From Acidobacteriaceae bacterium (lineage in GTDB: Bacteria > Acidobacteriota > Terriglobia > Terriglobales > Acidobacteriaceae), in the NCBI GenBank assembly GCA_025356095.1, contig JANXUR010000096.1:1-41652 (forward strand): 41,652 nucleotides of DNA. Reading direction: 5' to 3'. Made by a program: the position numbers and the translations under genes. Every line of letters starts with the position of its first letter. Within the stretch, counting starts at the first letter, position 1. Shown in pieces: positions 15,732-24,434 of this stretch. The notes under the pieces are model-generated. The model did not search any database and was not told the origin of the DNA. It worked only from the letters and a program-made list of their open reading frames with translations.

Positions 15732-16444
15732 CGGGCAGCCTCTACACTCGGCTGGCGGCGGGAGTCATTCTGGCGTGCTGCCTTCTGGCAGCAGCTCTGA
15801 TGCGTCCTTTCCTACAAGAAGCACTGCCAGTCCACGGCACCAACGAGGTCACCTTTCTGCCTTCACCCTACGAAGCCCGGCTCTTGAGTCTGGGCTATCC
15901 CGGACTCGCCGCCGACCTCTACTGGACGCGGGCGGTGCAGTACTTTGGCCGGCGAGTGAATGTGGCGGGAGCACGATTCGACTCGCTGCCGCCCCTGCTG
16001 GCAGCCACCACACAGCTCGATCCGCAACTGCTGCCCGCGTATGAACTTGGCTCGATTTTTCTGGCGCAGGATGCGCCGCGCGGCGCGGGGCGTCCTGATG
16101 AGGCGGTGGCGCTGCTCGAGAGAGGCATTCGGGAGAATCCGGGGGAGTGGCATTTGTACTACACGTTGGGGTTCGTGCATTACTTCAACCGCCGCGACTA
16201 CACCGCCGCCCAAAATGCTTTTGAGCAGGGATCGCGGCTGCCGGGGGCGCATCCCTGGCTGAAGCAGTTGGCTGCTCGCATGGCCGAAAAAGGGGGCAAC
16301 GTGGCGACTGCCCGCTTTTTGTGGGCCAAAGCCTACGAAGAAGCCCGCGATCCCTTGATTCGGGCGAATGCAATGGCTCATCTGCGCGAGCTGGAAGATG
16401 CCGCACTTTTGCCAGCAGGAAACAACGCACAAACGGTAAAGTAG
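15728..16444 (+). CDS. TPR-like membrane-anchored protein in pilus cluster
   Basis: The 238-residue protein begins with an N-terminal hydrophobic segment (about residues 8-26) that acts as signal or anchor. Helical repeats follow, with TPR-like features: LYYTLGFVHYFNRRDYTAAQNAF near 145-170 and LGYPGLAADLYWTRAVQYFG near 54-75. It overlaps the permease gene by four bases and is translated with it. It probably acts as a periplasmic scaffold in the pilus or transporter complex. I cannot assign it to PilG of Myxococcus from sequence alone. Confidence 0.75.
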   Translation: MTGSLYTRLAAGVILACCLLAAALMRPFLQEALPVHGTNEVTFLPSPYEARLLSLGYPGLAADLYWTRAVQYFGRRVNVAGARFDSLPPLLAATTQLDPQLLPAYELGSIFLAQDAPRGAGRPDEAVALLERGIRENPGEWHLYYTLGFVHYFNRRDYTAAQNAFEQGSRLPGAHPWLKQLAARMAEKGGNVATARFLWAKAYEEARDPLIRANAMAHLRELEDAALLPAGNNAQTVK

Positions 16445-16467
16445 AGTCAGAGCATCTAACTGATTCG

Positions 16468-17169
16468 GTGACCTACACGACATTCCAGAGCCGATTTCGA
16501 CTTCGCGCGGTAGTAACCATGACCCTGCTGGCAGCTTTTGGGTGCACGGCTACCTGTGCGCAGGATGCCGCCACGATTGCCCGCAGGGTGGATGCTCACT
16601 ACAACCAACTACGAACGCTCACGGCCGAGTTTTCTCAGCAATATCAAGGCGTGGGGTCGCAACGGAGTGAGAGCGGGACGCTGTGGCTTAAGCGCTCTGG
16701 AGTGGCTCATGCTGGCAAGATGCGCTGGGAGTACCGCCAGCCTCGCGAAAAGCTATTTGTAAGTGACGGCAGCGCGGTGTGGTTCTACGTGGCTGGCGAA
16801 AAGCAAGCCACGCGCGGCCAAATGAAGCAACTCGACGATCTGCGCTCACCGCTCGCTTATTTGCTGGGCAGAGCACATTTGGAAAAGCAGTTCACGGGAC
16901 TTTCCCTTGCTTCAGACGTCAAACCAGCCAGCGCAGGAGATGCGGTGTTGCGGGGCATTCCGCGCGGCATGGAAGACAGGGTGCGCGAGGTTTTATTGGA
17001 AGTGGATGCAGAAGGGCGGTTGGTGAGAATTGCAATCGCCGAGGCCGATGACAGTACCACGGAATACAGATTTACCGCGCAAAAGGAAAACCTGCCAATC
17101 CCAGACGCGCGCTTTGCGTTCGTGGCACCGCCGGGGGTGGCGGTAGTGGAAGGCGCTTTTGCACCGTGA
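16468..17169 (+). CDS. lolA: LolA-like outer-membrane lipoprotein carrier
   Basis: The 233-residue product has a signal peptide if started at GTG 16468 (Arg-rich beginning, hydrophobic stretch VVTMTLLAAFGC, ending CAQ). The body shows the LolA pattern: a helix with NQLRTLTAEFSQQY, then GTLWLKRSG, KMRWEYRQP and KLFVSDGSAVWFY strands. LolA moves lipoproteins from the inner membrane to the outer membrane through the periplasm. Placement in a pilus operon fits delivery of the lipoproteins that help build the secretin, though the gene may simply be cotranscribed. No good ribosome site is seen. An ATG at 16519 is an alternative start that would lose the basic region. Confidence 0.82.
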   Translation: MTYTTFQSRFRLRAVVTMTLLAAFGCTATCAQDAATIARRVDAHYNQLRTLTAEFSQQYQGVGSQRSESGTLWLKRSGVAHAGKMRWEYRQPREKLFVSDGSAVWFYVAGEKQATRGQMKQLDDLRSPLAYLLGRAHLEKQFTGLSLASDVKPASAGDAVLRGIPRGMEDRVREVLLEVDAEGRLVRIAIAEADDSTTEYRFTAQKENLPIPDARFAFVAPPGVAVVEGAFAP

Positions 17170-17306
17170 CCCCTCTGCAGAGGCACAAACGATTGGCTCG
17201 TAAACGAATGATGCACATATAGTTACTCCCGACTACGGTGAGGGTTCGATTCCGTCAGTTTTCCGGTAGACTGAGGGTTGTGGTTAGGGTTTTTCCGGCG
17301 CGGCTG

Positions 17307-17339
17307 GCGCGAACGTTGCGCGAACGTTGCGCGAACGAA
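17307..17339. repeat. 11-bp tandem repeat upstream of pilC
   Basis: GCGCGAACGTT occurs twice, followed by GCGCGAACGAA. Diverged copies continue (GCACGGACGTT, GCCCGAACGAT) to about 17372. The array lies 30-100 bases ahead of the pilC start, inside a longer open frame that lacks homology. Confidence 0.75.
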
Positions 17340-17402
17340 TTGCGGACCATGCACGGACGTTGCCCGAACGATACGCGGGCGAGAAACGAAGAGGAAGCAA
17401 GT

Positions 17403-18611
17403 TTGGCAGAATTTGTCATCAAGATGGCCGATGAGCGGGGCCGGGTGCTGGAGCAGACCGAGACCGGCGCCTCGGCAGCCGAAATCCGCGAGCATTATGC
17501 CGGACAGGGCTACCTCGTTTATTCGGTGAAGCCGCAGGGCATGATGGCCAACGGTATTCTGCCCTTTGGCCGCAAGAAAGTGAAGCTGGAAGAGTTCATC
17601 ATTTTCAACCAGCAGTTCATCACGCTCTTCAAGGCGGGCCTGCCGATTTTGACGGCGCTGGATTTACTCTCGCGCCGGCAAAAGAGCGAGTACTTCCGTG
17701 GTCTATTGGAGGATGTGCGTGACCGGGTGAAAGGCGGTTCGCTGCTCTCAGACGCATTCGCCGCACAGAATGCCTTCCCCAAGCTCTACACCACCACGAT
17801 TCTGGCGGGCGAAAAGTCGGGCAATCTGGAAGAAGTGTTGGGCCGCTTCATCAGTTATCAACGGCTAGTGATGACCTTTCGCAAAAAGCTGATGGTGTCG
17901 CTGACGTACCCGGCACTGCTGACGGCCATGGTCATCCTGATGGTGACGTTTCTGATCACGTATGTGGTACCGCAATTCGCCAAGCTGTTTGAAGATATGC
18001 ATGCCAAGTTGCCCGCGATCACGCAGTTCATGCTGATTATCGGGGTCAACGCGCAGAAATATGCCATTTTTGTTTTCATCGGCATTGCGGCGCTCGTCTT
18101 TTTATTTGAGCGTTGGCGGCGGTCCGATGCGGGCAGCGAGCAGATGGATTACATCATCATGCGGTTCCCGGTGATTGGCCCGATCTGGCTGAAGTATCAG
18201 GTGGCAACGTTTTCGCGAATGATGTCTACGCTGTTGCAAGGCGGGTTGCCACTGGTTTCGGGCATGGAGACGGCGGCGCAATCCATGGGCAGCAAATTGA
18301 TGCAAAGGTCGGTGAGCGCGGCAGGACGAGAAGTGAGGCAAGGCCAGCCCCTTTCTGAGAGCATTGAACGGCAAAAGCTCTTTCCAGATCTAGCCGTTGA
18401 AATGATGGAAGTCGGGGAATCCACCGGCGCGTTGCCGGCCATGTTGAACTCGGTGGCTGAGTTTTTTGAAGAAGACGTGCAAACTGCCTTGGGGGCAGCG
18501 ATGGCGTTAATTGAGCCATTGCTGCTGATCATTATGGCGGTGGTCGTCGGTACCGTATTGATTTCGCTGTATATGCCGATTTTCACCTTGGGAGCGGGGG
18601 GCCAGCAGTAG
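17403..18611 (+). CDS. pilC: Type IV pilus inner-membrane platform protein PilC
   Basis: The 402-residue protein belongs to the PilC/GspF family, which forms the inner-membrane platform under the pilus and couples to the PilB motor. Two GspF domains are visible. The first starts at FNQQFITLFKAGLPILTALDLL and the second around FSRMMSTLLQGGLPLVSGMETA. The conserved GEKSGNLEEVL and GESTGALPAML motifs and three hydrophobic segments (near 170-195, 220-245 and 375-400) are present. I choose TTG at 17403 because GAGG precedes it and the product then has normal family length; the longer in-frame reading adds an Arg-rich, repeat-derived extension. Confidence 0.92.
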   Translation: MAEFVIKMADERGRVLEQTETGASAAEIREHYAGQGYLVYSVKPQGMMANGILPFGRKKVKLEEFIIFNQQFITLFKAGLPILTALDLLSRRQKSEYFRGLLEDVRDRVKGGSLLSDAFAAQNAFPKLYTTTILAGEKSGNLEEVLGRFISYQRLVMTFRKKLMVSLTYPALLTAMVILMVTFLITYVVPQFAKLFEDMHAKLPAITQFMLIIGVNAQKYAIFVFIGIAALVFLFERWRRSDAGSEQMDYIIMRFPVIGPIWLKYQVATFSRMMSTLLQGGLPLVSGMETAAQSMGSKLMQRSVSAAGREVRQGQPLSESIERQKLFPDLAVEMMEVGESTGALPAMLNSVAEFFEEDVQTALGAAMALIEPLLLIIMAVVVGTVLISLYMPIFTLGAGGQQ

Positions 18612-18681
18612 GGGCCATCCGCTTCAGTTCGCTGCGCAGGTCACGGCGTAGCACCACACGAAAACGGTACACTGGAACTAC

Positions 18682-20316
18682 ATGGCAGAAAAAGTAGCAC
18701 TCTTTACCGCTGGAGAAGCCGCCCCGGACGACGTCACGCGGGCTCAGGAAGTCGCGCGCCGGTACCGCCGCGAGTTCGTGGATCTCCGCAACTTCCAACT
18801 CCACCACGACCTTTTCAAAAAGGTGCCGGTGGATTTGATGTTCCGTTACAATTTTGTGCCGCTGGAAGAGACTAGCGATGGCCGGTTGGCGATTGCCATT
18901 GCCGACCCCAGCCAGTTGATGATGATTGACGAAATCAGTCTGCTGCTGGGTCAGCAGGTGATGACGAAGGTCGCCACTCTGGCGCAAATCACTGACATCC
19001 TGAAGAAGACCGAGCAGTCGCAGCGGGTGCTGGAAGAAGCCAGCAGCGGCTTTACGCTCGACGTGCTACGCGAGACCGAAGATGGCGAGGAAACCATCTC
19101 CATCGAACGGCTGACGCAGCAAGGCGAAAGCCCGATCATCCGGCTGGTGGATACCACCATCTTCACCGCGCTGCAGCGCCGCGCCAGTGACATCCACATT
19201 GAGACGGGCGACGAGTCGGTAGTCATCAAATACCGCATTGACGGGGTGCTGCAGGCGGCGATGGCTCCCATCTCCAAAGAGCATCACCAGACCATCATTT
19301 CGCGCATCAAGGTGATGAGCGAGTTAGATATTGCGGAACGACGCGTGCCGCAAGATGGCCGCTTCCGGGTGCGCTTCAACGGACGCGCCATTGACTTCCG
19401 CGTTTCCATCATGCCTTCGATCCACGGCGAAGACGCTGTGCTTCGCGTACTCGATAAAGAGTCCATGAGCGAGAAGTTTCGCACCCTTACGCTGGACGTG
19501 GTGGGCTTTGCGGAAGATGATTTGCGGCGCTTCCGGCGCTATATTCAAGAGCCTTACGGCATGGTGCTGGTCACCGGGCCGACCGGTTCGGGCAAAACGA
19601 CCACACTCTACGCGGCGATCAATGAGATTAAGAGTGAAGAAGACAAGATCATCACCATTGAAGATCCCGTTGAGTATCAGTTGCGCGGCATCACACAGAT
19701 TCCGGTGAACGAAAAAAAGGGTCTGACGTTTGCCCGCGGACTGCGCTCGATTTTGCGGCACGATCCGGACAAGATCATGGTCGGCGAAATTCGCGATCAA
19801 GAGACGGCGCAGATTGCCATCAACTCGGCGCTCACCGGGCACTTGGTGTTCACCACCGTCCACGCGAACAATGTAGTGGACGTGCTGGGCCGCTTTCTGA
19901 ACATGGGTGTGGAACCCTACAACTTTGTTTCCGCTTTGAACTGCATTCTGGCCCAGCGACTGGTGCGGTTAATCTGCGAAAGCTGCAAACATCCGGTGAA
20001 GTATGACGACGAAACCCTACTCGCCAGTGGCTTGAAGCTGGCGGAGTGGGGCGACGTCACTTTTTACGAAGGGGATGGCTGCATGGAGTGTTCCGGCACG
20101 GGCTATCATGGCCGGACTGCCATCCACGAATTGCTGGAACTGAGCGATCCAATTCGCGAGATGATTCTTGCCCGCAAGCCGTCGTCTGAAATTCGTAAAC
20201 TGGCCCGCGAAGAGGGTATGCGCTTCTTGCGCGGGTCGGCACTAGACAAGGTACGAGCTGGCATTTCGACGCTCAAAGAAATCAACAAGGTTACGTTTAT
20301 CGAATCCACCCGGTAG
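18682..20316 (+). CDS. pilB: Type IV pilus extension ATPase PilB
   Basis: The 544-residue protein has the N-terminal domain followed by the GspE/PilB motor. Walker A is GPTGSGKTTT (about 298-307), the Asp box contains IITIEDPVEYQL, Walker B is DKIMVGEIRD, and the His box is LVFTTVHAN. A tetracysteine zinc site (CESC and CMEC) separates PilB-type extension motors from the retraction ATPase PilT. It powers pilus polymerisation with PilC. The gene starts 70 bases after pilC, with only a weak ribosome site. PilT, PilQ and PilD are not in this window. Confidence 0.94.
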   Translation: MAEKVALFTAGEAAPDDVTRAQEVARRYRREFVDLRNFQLHHDLFKKVPVDLMFRYNFVPLEETSDGRLAIAIADPSQLMMIDEISLLLGQQVMTKVATLAQITDILKKTEQSQRVLEEASSGFTLDVLRETEDGEETISIERLTQQGESPIIRLVDTTIFTALQRRASDIHIETGDESVVIKYRIDGVLQAAMAPISKEHHQTIISRIKVMSELDIAERRVPQDGRFRVRFNGRAIDFRVSIMPSIHGEDAVLRVLDKESMSEKFRTLTLDVVGFAEDDLRRFRRYIQEPYGMVLVTGPTGSGKTTTLYAAINEIKSEEDKIITIEDPVEYQLRGITQIPVNEKKGLTFARGLRSILRHDPDKIMVGEIRDQETAQIAINSALTGHLVFTTVHANNVVDVLGRFLNMGVEPYNFVSALNCILAQRLVRLICESCKHPVKYDDETLLASGLKLAEWGDVTFYEGDGCMECSGTGYHGRTAIHELLELSDPIREMILARKPSSEIRKLAREEGMRFLRGSALDKVRAGISTLKEINKVTFIESTR

Positions 20317-20488
20317 GCTGCAAGCAGCAGGGGCACCAAAGGGCGTCACTGTCGTAAACCGCGCAGCACCACGGTAGATGCCCGCTTCCGGGGTGCCATA
20401 AGTGCTATTGCGGAAGCTGGCGATTCAGGATTTCATCCTAAGTAGCAGTATTTTGTTCGAGTAACGGACGTAGGTTTCTACGGAGTCT

Positions 20489-21400
20489 ATGAGCAAAGTC
20501 AGTCCCATTCAGCGTCCTTATCTCGCTTGCGAAATTGCCACCGACGGCGTGGTGGCGGCGCGTGCCGCGGAGGGCGACCGCACCTTTGAGATGCTGGTAG
20601 GCCGCGAACTGGGCGAGGGAGTGGTGGCTCCGGATTTGACCGAGCACAATGTGTTGCAACCGGAAGTGCTGGCGCGCACCATTGGCGAGGTTTTGAATGG
20701 CGCGGGCGGCAAGGGCAAAGACGTGATCGCCGTGCTGCCCGATGCAGCATGTCGCGTAGTTCTGCTGGACTTCGACCAACTGCCGCCGAAACCGGACGAA
20801 GCAGATGGGGTGGTGCGCTTCCGGCTGAAAAAGTCGCTGCCCTTTGACGTGGAGCGGGCGCGAGTCTCTTATCAGGTGCTGCCGTCCGATGACGGTGTAC
20901 GCGTAGTCGCCGCAGTTGGTTTGGCTACCGTGCTGGATGAATACGAGCAAGCGTTTCGCGATGCTGGCTATGCGCCGGGAGTGGTGATGCCCTCCATGCT
21001 CGCCATGTTGAGCGCGGTGGAAGCCGCACAGCCGACGCTTATCGTAAAGGTAGATGCCCACACCACCAGTGTGGCGATCTTGCAGCATGACAAGCTGATG
21101 CTCTTCCGCACCGTTGAGAACAACAAAGGCAAGCCGCTGGATGGAGAAGCGTTAGCCGATGAAGTGTACCCCTCGGTGGTATTTTTCCAAGATACCTACC
21201 ACACCAACATCGAGCGGATTTATGTTTCTGGACTGGCGAATGCCAGTGAAGCCATTACGGCGTTAACCTCGCAGACCGGGATTGAAGCACGGGACTTGGT
21301 GGATGAAAAACGGCTCAATGCCATGGGTGCAGCGGCCAGTTCGGTGGCCAAGTCTCAACGCTGGCGGTTGGCGGGCGTGATGGGAGCTCTAGGATCATGA
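20489..21400 (+). CDS. pilM: Pilus assembly protein PilM-like (actin-like)
   Basis: The 303-residue cytoplasmic protein shows the PilM/actin-like pattern: YLACEIATDGVVAARA at the start, KDVIAVLPDAACRVVLLDFDQLP, RFRLKKSLPFDVERARVSY, and a C-terminal NAMGAAASS. PilM binds the N-terminal tail of PilN (the conserved INLASQPY follows in the next gene) and connects the cytoplasmic motor to the alignment complex. It overlaps the next gene by four bases (ATGA). The 172 bases upstream contain no clear promoter or terminator. The protein is shorter than the usual 350 residues but keeps the ATP-binding core. Confidence 0.85.
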   Translation: MSKVSPIQRPYLACEIATDGVVAARAAEGDRTFEMLVGRELGEGVVAPDLTEHNVLQPEVLARTIGEVLNGAGGKGKDVIAVLPDAACRVVLLDFDQLPPKPDEADGVVRFRLKKSLPFDVERARVSYQVLPSDDGVRVVAAVGLATVLDEYEQAFRDAGYAPGVVMPSMLAMLSAVEAAQPTLIVKVDAHTTSVAILQHDKLMLFRTVENNKGKPLDGEALADEVYPSVVFFQDTYHTNIERIYVSGLANASEAITALTSQTGIEARDLVDEKRLNAMGAAASSVAKSQRWRLAGVMGALGS

Positions 21401-22014
21401 ACACGCCGATGCGACTCAACATCAATCTGGCAAGCCAGCCCTACGAAGACGCCCAAGTATTTTGGCGCAAGTGGGGACTGGGACTGGCGGTTGCGGGCGG
21501 GATCACGCTGGCGGTGTTCGGACTGGCACTGCATGGAGCTTTGCAGGCTGCCAGCGCGCGCCAGCAGAAGAATATTTATCAAGGGGAGATTGCGCGCGAA
21601 GAAGAGGAGCGCAGCCAAGCTGAGGCGTATCTGGCGCGCGCAGAAAATCGAGATGTGCGTGACCGCGCCGCCTACATCAACGACTTAGTCCAACGGAAGT
21701 CGCTCTCGTGGACGCAGGTGCTTACTGACCTGGAAAAGATTATGCCGCCGCAGATTCATGTGGTTTCAATTCAGCCGGATACCCGCGCTAAGACCACTGG
21801 CCCGGCTGGTGCGGTGACGATCCACGTCAAGGTGGCGGGGCAGTCCCGCGACCGCGCTCTGGAGCTAGTGCGGCGCATGGAGCAGTCGCAGCACTTTCAC
21901 GACACGCTGGTTTCCAGTGAGCAGGCACAAGAGAATCCCAACAATCCCGACGACCGGCTGGAGTTTGAAATCAGCGCTCTGTACGTTCCTCCTTCCGCGC
22001 AGGAGGGCCGCTAA
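21397..22014 (+). CDS. pilN: Pilus assembly protein PilN
   Basis: The 205-residue protein has the PilM-binding tail INLASQPYEDAQ at residues 8-19, one transmembrane segment (about 29-52), a coiled coil from about 60 to 90, and a periplasmic ferredoxin-like domain. It overlaps pilM by four bases and pilO by one base (TAATG), so the three are translationally coupled. PilN and PilO pair in the periplasm to form the inner-membrane alignment complex with PilP. Confidence 0.9.
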   Translation: MNTPMRLNINLASQPYEDAQVFWRKWGLGLAVAGGITLAVFGLALHGALQAASARQQKNIYQGEIAREEEERSQAEAYLARAENRDVRDRAAYINDLVQRKSLSWTQVLTDLEKIMPPQIHVVSIQPDTRAKTTGPAGAVTIHVKVAGQSRDRALELVRRMEQSQHFHDTLVSSEQAQENPNNPDDRLEFEISALYVPPSAQEGR

Positions 22015-22556
22015 TGGCTGACCTGCGGGTTACGCGCAAAAAACTGCGGCGCGTATTTATTGTGCTGGCGGTGGTGGATGTATTGCTGATGGGGTTGTGG
22101 TTTTCGCCCTGGGGCCACGTCAGCGCCAATAAGCAAGTAGAGATTCAACAATTGGGCGAGCAAGCCAAGCTGAAGATGCAGCAGATGGGCCCGTACCAAG
22201 GCATGGATCAGAAGGTGACCGAAGCACGCAAGCAGCTTACCTCCTTCTACGCGGACCGTCTACCGGGAGAGCAGTCAGCGATTCTGGAGCAGTTGGGCAA
22301 GATCGCGACCGACCATCAGGTAAAGCTGAGTCAGGCCAAGTATGACGAGAAGTCTGACGAGCAAACCGCGGGCTTGCAGCCAGTGGAAATTGAAGCCAGC
22401 CTCGATGGCAACTATCTTGGCGTGGCGAAGTTTATTAATGCGGTGGAACGCAGCAAGATGTTTTTTCTGGTCAACAGCGTGAACCTTGGCGAATCGCAAG
22501 GCGGCATGATCAAGTTGCGGGTGAAGCTGGAAACCTTTCGGCGAGTCGGTTCCTAA
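22014..22556 (+). CDS. pilO: Pilus assembly protein PilO-like
   Basis: The 180-residue protein has a short basic cytoplasmic tail, one transmembrane segment near residues 14-32, a helical rod (about 40-75), and a C-terminal beta/alpha domain ending in KLRVKLETFRR. The position after pilN, the coupling and the domain plan identify PilO despite low sequence conservation in this family. It partners PilN. Confidence 0.8.
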   Translation: MADLRVTRKKLRRVFIVLAVVDVLLMGLWFSPWGHVSANKQVEIQQLGEQAKLKMQQMGPYQGMDQKVTEARKQLTSFYADRLPGEQSAILEQLGKIATDHQVKLSQAKYDEKSDEQTAGLQPVEIEASLDGNYLGVAKFINAVERSKMFFLVNSVNLGESQGGMIKLRVKLETFRRVGS

Positions 22557-22574
22557 GGCTGGGATAGCGATTTT

Positions 22575-23237
22575 ATGAAGCTGGGTGCGGAAAACAAGAA
22601 GCAGATCATGATTCTGGCAGGCATAGGCGTAGTCGCGCTCATTCTGCTGGCCCGCACATTTTTTAGCGGAGATGATTCCGGACCGGCTCCGGCCGCCACC
22701 AACAGTCCGGCGGCGGTGCTGAACGGAGCGGCTGCCACCGCCAACGCTGCGGGCGGAGCGACTTCTTCCACTGGAAAGCCATCTGCACCGGTCCTAGGCA
22801 AAAATGGCAAGCGGCCCAAGCCGATTCCCAATGCGCTGGACCCGCGTTTGCATCTTGACCAACTGCAAGGCACCGAAGGCCTAAGCTACGAAGGCAGTGG
22901 GCGCAACATTTTTGTAGCGAGCGCGGAGATTCCAGCCGTGGTGAAGACGCCTCGCTTGACCCCAAAGCAAACCAAAGAACAAGACTACGCCCGGCTGCAT
23001 CCGCCACCACCGCCGATTCCGCAGCCGCCGCCGATTAACTTGAAGTTTTATGGCTTTGCCAGCAAAAATGGCGAGTCCAAGAAGATTTTTCTCTCGCAGG
23101 GCGAAGACATCTTTGTGGCCAGTGAGGGCGACGTCATCAGCCGGCGCTATCGCATTGTGAAGATCAACCCGACTTCGGTGGACATTGAAGACACGGTGAG
23201 CCACCACACGCAAAGCATTCCGCTGACGCTCGGATAG
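22575..23237 (+). CDS. PilP/GspC-like periplasmic protein with Pro-rich linker
   Basis: The 220-residue protein has an N-terminal transmembrane segment (residues 10-28) and an Ala/Gly/Ser-rich linker. A polyproline stretch (HPPPPPIPQPPP, about 142-153) follows, then a beta-rich domain with LKFYGFASKNGESKKIFLSQ and GDVISRRYRIVKI. PilP in proteobacteria is a lipoprotein that bridges the PilN/O complex to the PilQ secretin. Here the protein has a membrane anchor and no lipobox, so it matches GspC in topology and the HR-like C-terminal domain. The role is inferred from gene order. Confidence 0.72.
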   Translation: MKLGAENKKQIMILAGIGVVALILLARTFFSGDDSGPAPAATNSPAAVLNGAAATANAAGGATSSTGKPSAPVLGKNGKRPKPIPNALDPRLHLDQLQGTEGLSYEGSGRNIFVASAEIPAVVKTPRLTPKQTKEQDYARLHPPPPPIPQPPPINLKFYGFASKNGESKKIFLSQGEDIFVASEGDVISRRYRIVKINPTSVDIEDTVSHHTQSIPLTLG

Positions 23238-23308
23238 AAGATAAGCCGATTGCTGCTTCTGACCAGCAATTGCACGACGCGAACCGTCCCATTAGCATCT
23301 CAAATAGT

Positions 23309-24418
23309 ATGGATACTTCTCTACTCCGCCGCCTGCACCGCGCAAACCGAGCGAGCCGCGCCGTTTGTGCAGGTGTCCGGCATCAGCACGGCTACATTCT
23401 GCTAGCGCTGATGCTGGTGGTGACCGCACTGGCCATCGCGGCGCTGGCGGTGTATCCCGATGTGGTGAAGCAGGTAAAGCGGGATCAGGAAGAGGAGTTG
23501 ATTCATCGCGGTGTGCAGTATTCGCGCGCCGTGCGCAAGTATTACAAGAAGTTCAATCGCTACCCCAACAGCGTGGAAGACCTGCTGAACACTAACAACC
23601 TGCGGTTTTTGCGGCAGAAGTATAAGGACCCCATTACTGGCAAGGAGTTCAAGCTGCTGCATCAGCAGGACGTGCAACTGTCGTTTGGGCAGGCAGGAGG
23701 AGCACTCGGAGCTGTGGGCACGGCTTTGCCGCCAAACGGCCGAGTGAACGGCGGAACCGGCTTTGGATCAAGTTCTGGATCGGGTTTTGGATCGAGCTTT
23801 GGACAAGGCGGCGGGCAAGGGTTTGGCGGCAATCCGCCACAACCACAACCCCCACCAGACGCAAACGATGGCCAGGGGCAGCCAGCCTCCGGTGCAGGCG
23901 GTAGCGACGCCAATGGCGGTGGAGCAACCGATGGTGGCGGCACGAGTCAGGGCCTCGGCGGCAACCAGCAAGCTGGCGGAACCGGCCAGAACGGCAACAA
24001 GGGCGGCGACGGCCAAGGTAGCGACTCCGGCGGATCGTCGTCGAGTTCTTCAGGGTCATCAGGGTCATCGGGCTCATCGGGTTCGTCAGGCTCGGGTAGT
24101 TCGTCCGGCTTTGGCAGTTCAGGGTTTGGCGGCGGGCCCGTGGTTGGCGTAGTAAGCCTGAGCAAGGCCGTGACGATTCGCGAGTTCAACAAGAAGAACC
24201 ACTACAACGAGTGGCAGTTTATCTACGATCCCAGCCGCGATCGCGGCGGTCTGCTGAATGCTCCCGTAGTGGGTGGGCAGCCAGGCGGAGCCATTGGCGC
24301 TGGAGGCGGCCAAGGTAGTACACCGGGTGGACTGCCCGGCGCACCCGGCCAGCCGGGTTCTGGACAACAGCAGGTACCTCCCAATCCCGAGCCGCCGCCG
24401 GAACGGCTGAATAACTAG
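23309..24418 (+). CDS. Pseudopilin-like protein with long Gly/Ser-rich region
   Basis: Translated from ATG 23309 the protein has 369 residues; TTG at 23270 is possible and neither has a clear ribosome site. After a basic leader comes HQHG|YILLALMLVVTALAI, a prepilin-like cleavage site with Gly at -1 but Ala rather than Glu at position 5. A GspG-like helix follows, and KFNRYPNSVEDLL with KYKDPITGKEF is typical of type II pseudopilins. About 150 residues of low-complexity Gly/Ser/Asn/Gln come next (near 125-275), then a short folded part (IREFNKKNHYNEWQFIYDPS), then a Gly/Pro-rich tail. It is probably a minor pilin or pseudopilin of this machine. Loss of Glu5 is normal only for tip subunits such as GspK. 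Confidence 0.75.
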   Translation: MDTSLLRRLHRANRASRAVCAGVRHQHGYILLALMLVVTALAIAALAVYPDVVKQVKRDQEEELIHRGVQYSRAVRKYYKKFNRYPNSVEDLLNTNNLRFLRQKYKDPITGKEFKLLHQQDVQLSFGQAGGALGAVGTALPPNGRVNGGTGFGSSSGSGFGSSFGQGGGQGFGGNPPQPQPPPDANDGQGQPASGAGGSDANGGGATDGGGTSQGLGGNQQAGGTGQNGNKGGDGQGSDSGGSSSSSSGSSGSSGSSGSSGSGSSSGFGSSGFGGGPVVGVVSLSKAVTIREFNKKNHYNEWQFIYDPSRDRGGLLNAPVVGGQPGGAIGAGGGQGSTPGGLPGAPGQPGSGQQQVPPNPEPPPERLNN

Positions 24419-24434
24419 GGCTGAAGTAGTGGGC

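Noticed and set aside
14903-16444. One long fused frame covering the permease region and the TPR gene
   Set aside because: The part before 15728 is an out-of-frame shadow of the ABC permease. The ATGA overlap at 15728 marks the true TPR start.
13903-16444. Heme or copper ABC exporter for cytochrome maturation
   Set aside because: The ATPase resembles NodI/CcmA generally, but no CcmB, CcmC or copper-site features were seen and the neighbours are pilus genes.
17245-17275. tRNA-like T-arm (GGTTCGATTCC) near 17250
   Set aside because: The flanking bases do not form a five-pair T stem and no acceptor stem or anticodon arm is found 60-70 bases upstream.
20317-20488. c-di-GMP riboswitch upstream of pilM
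   Set aside because: The conserved GEMM core sequences could not be found in this leader.
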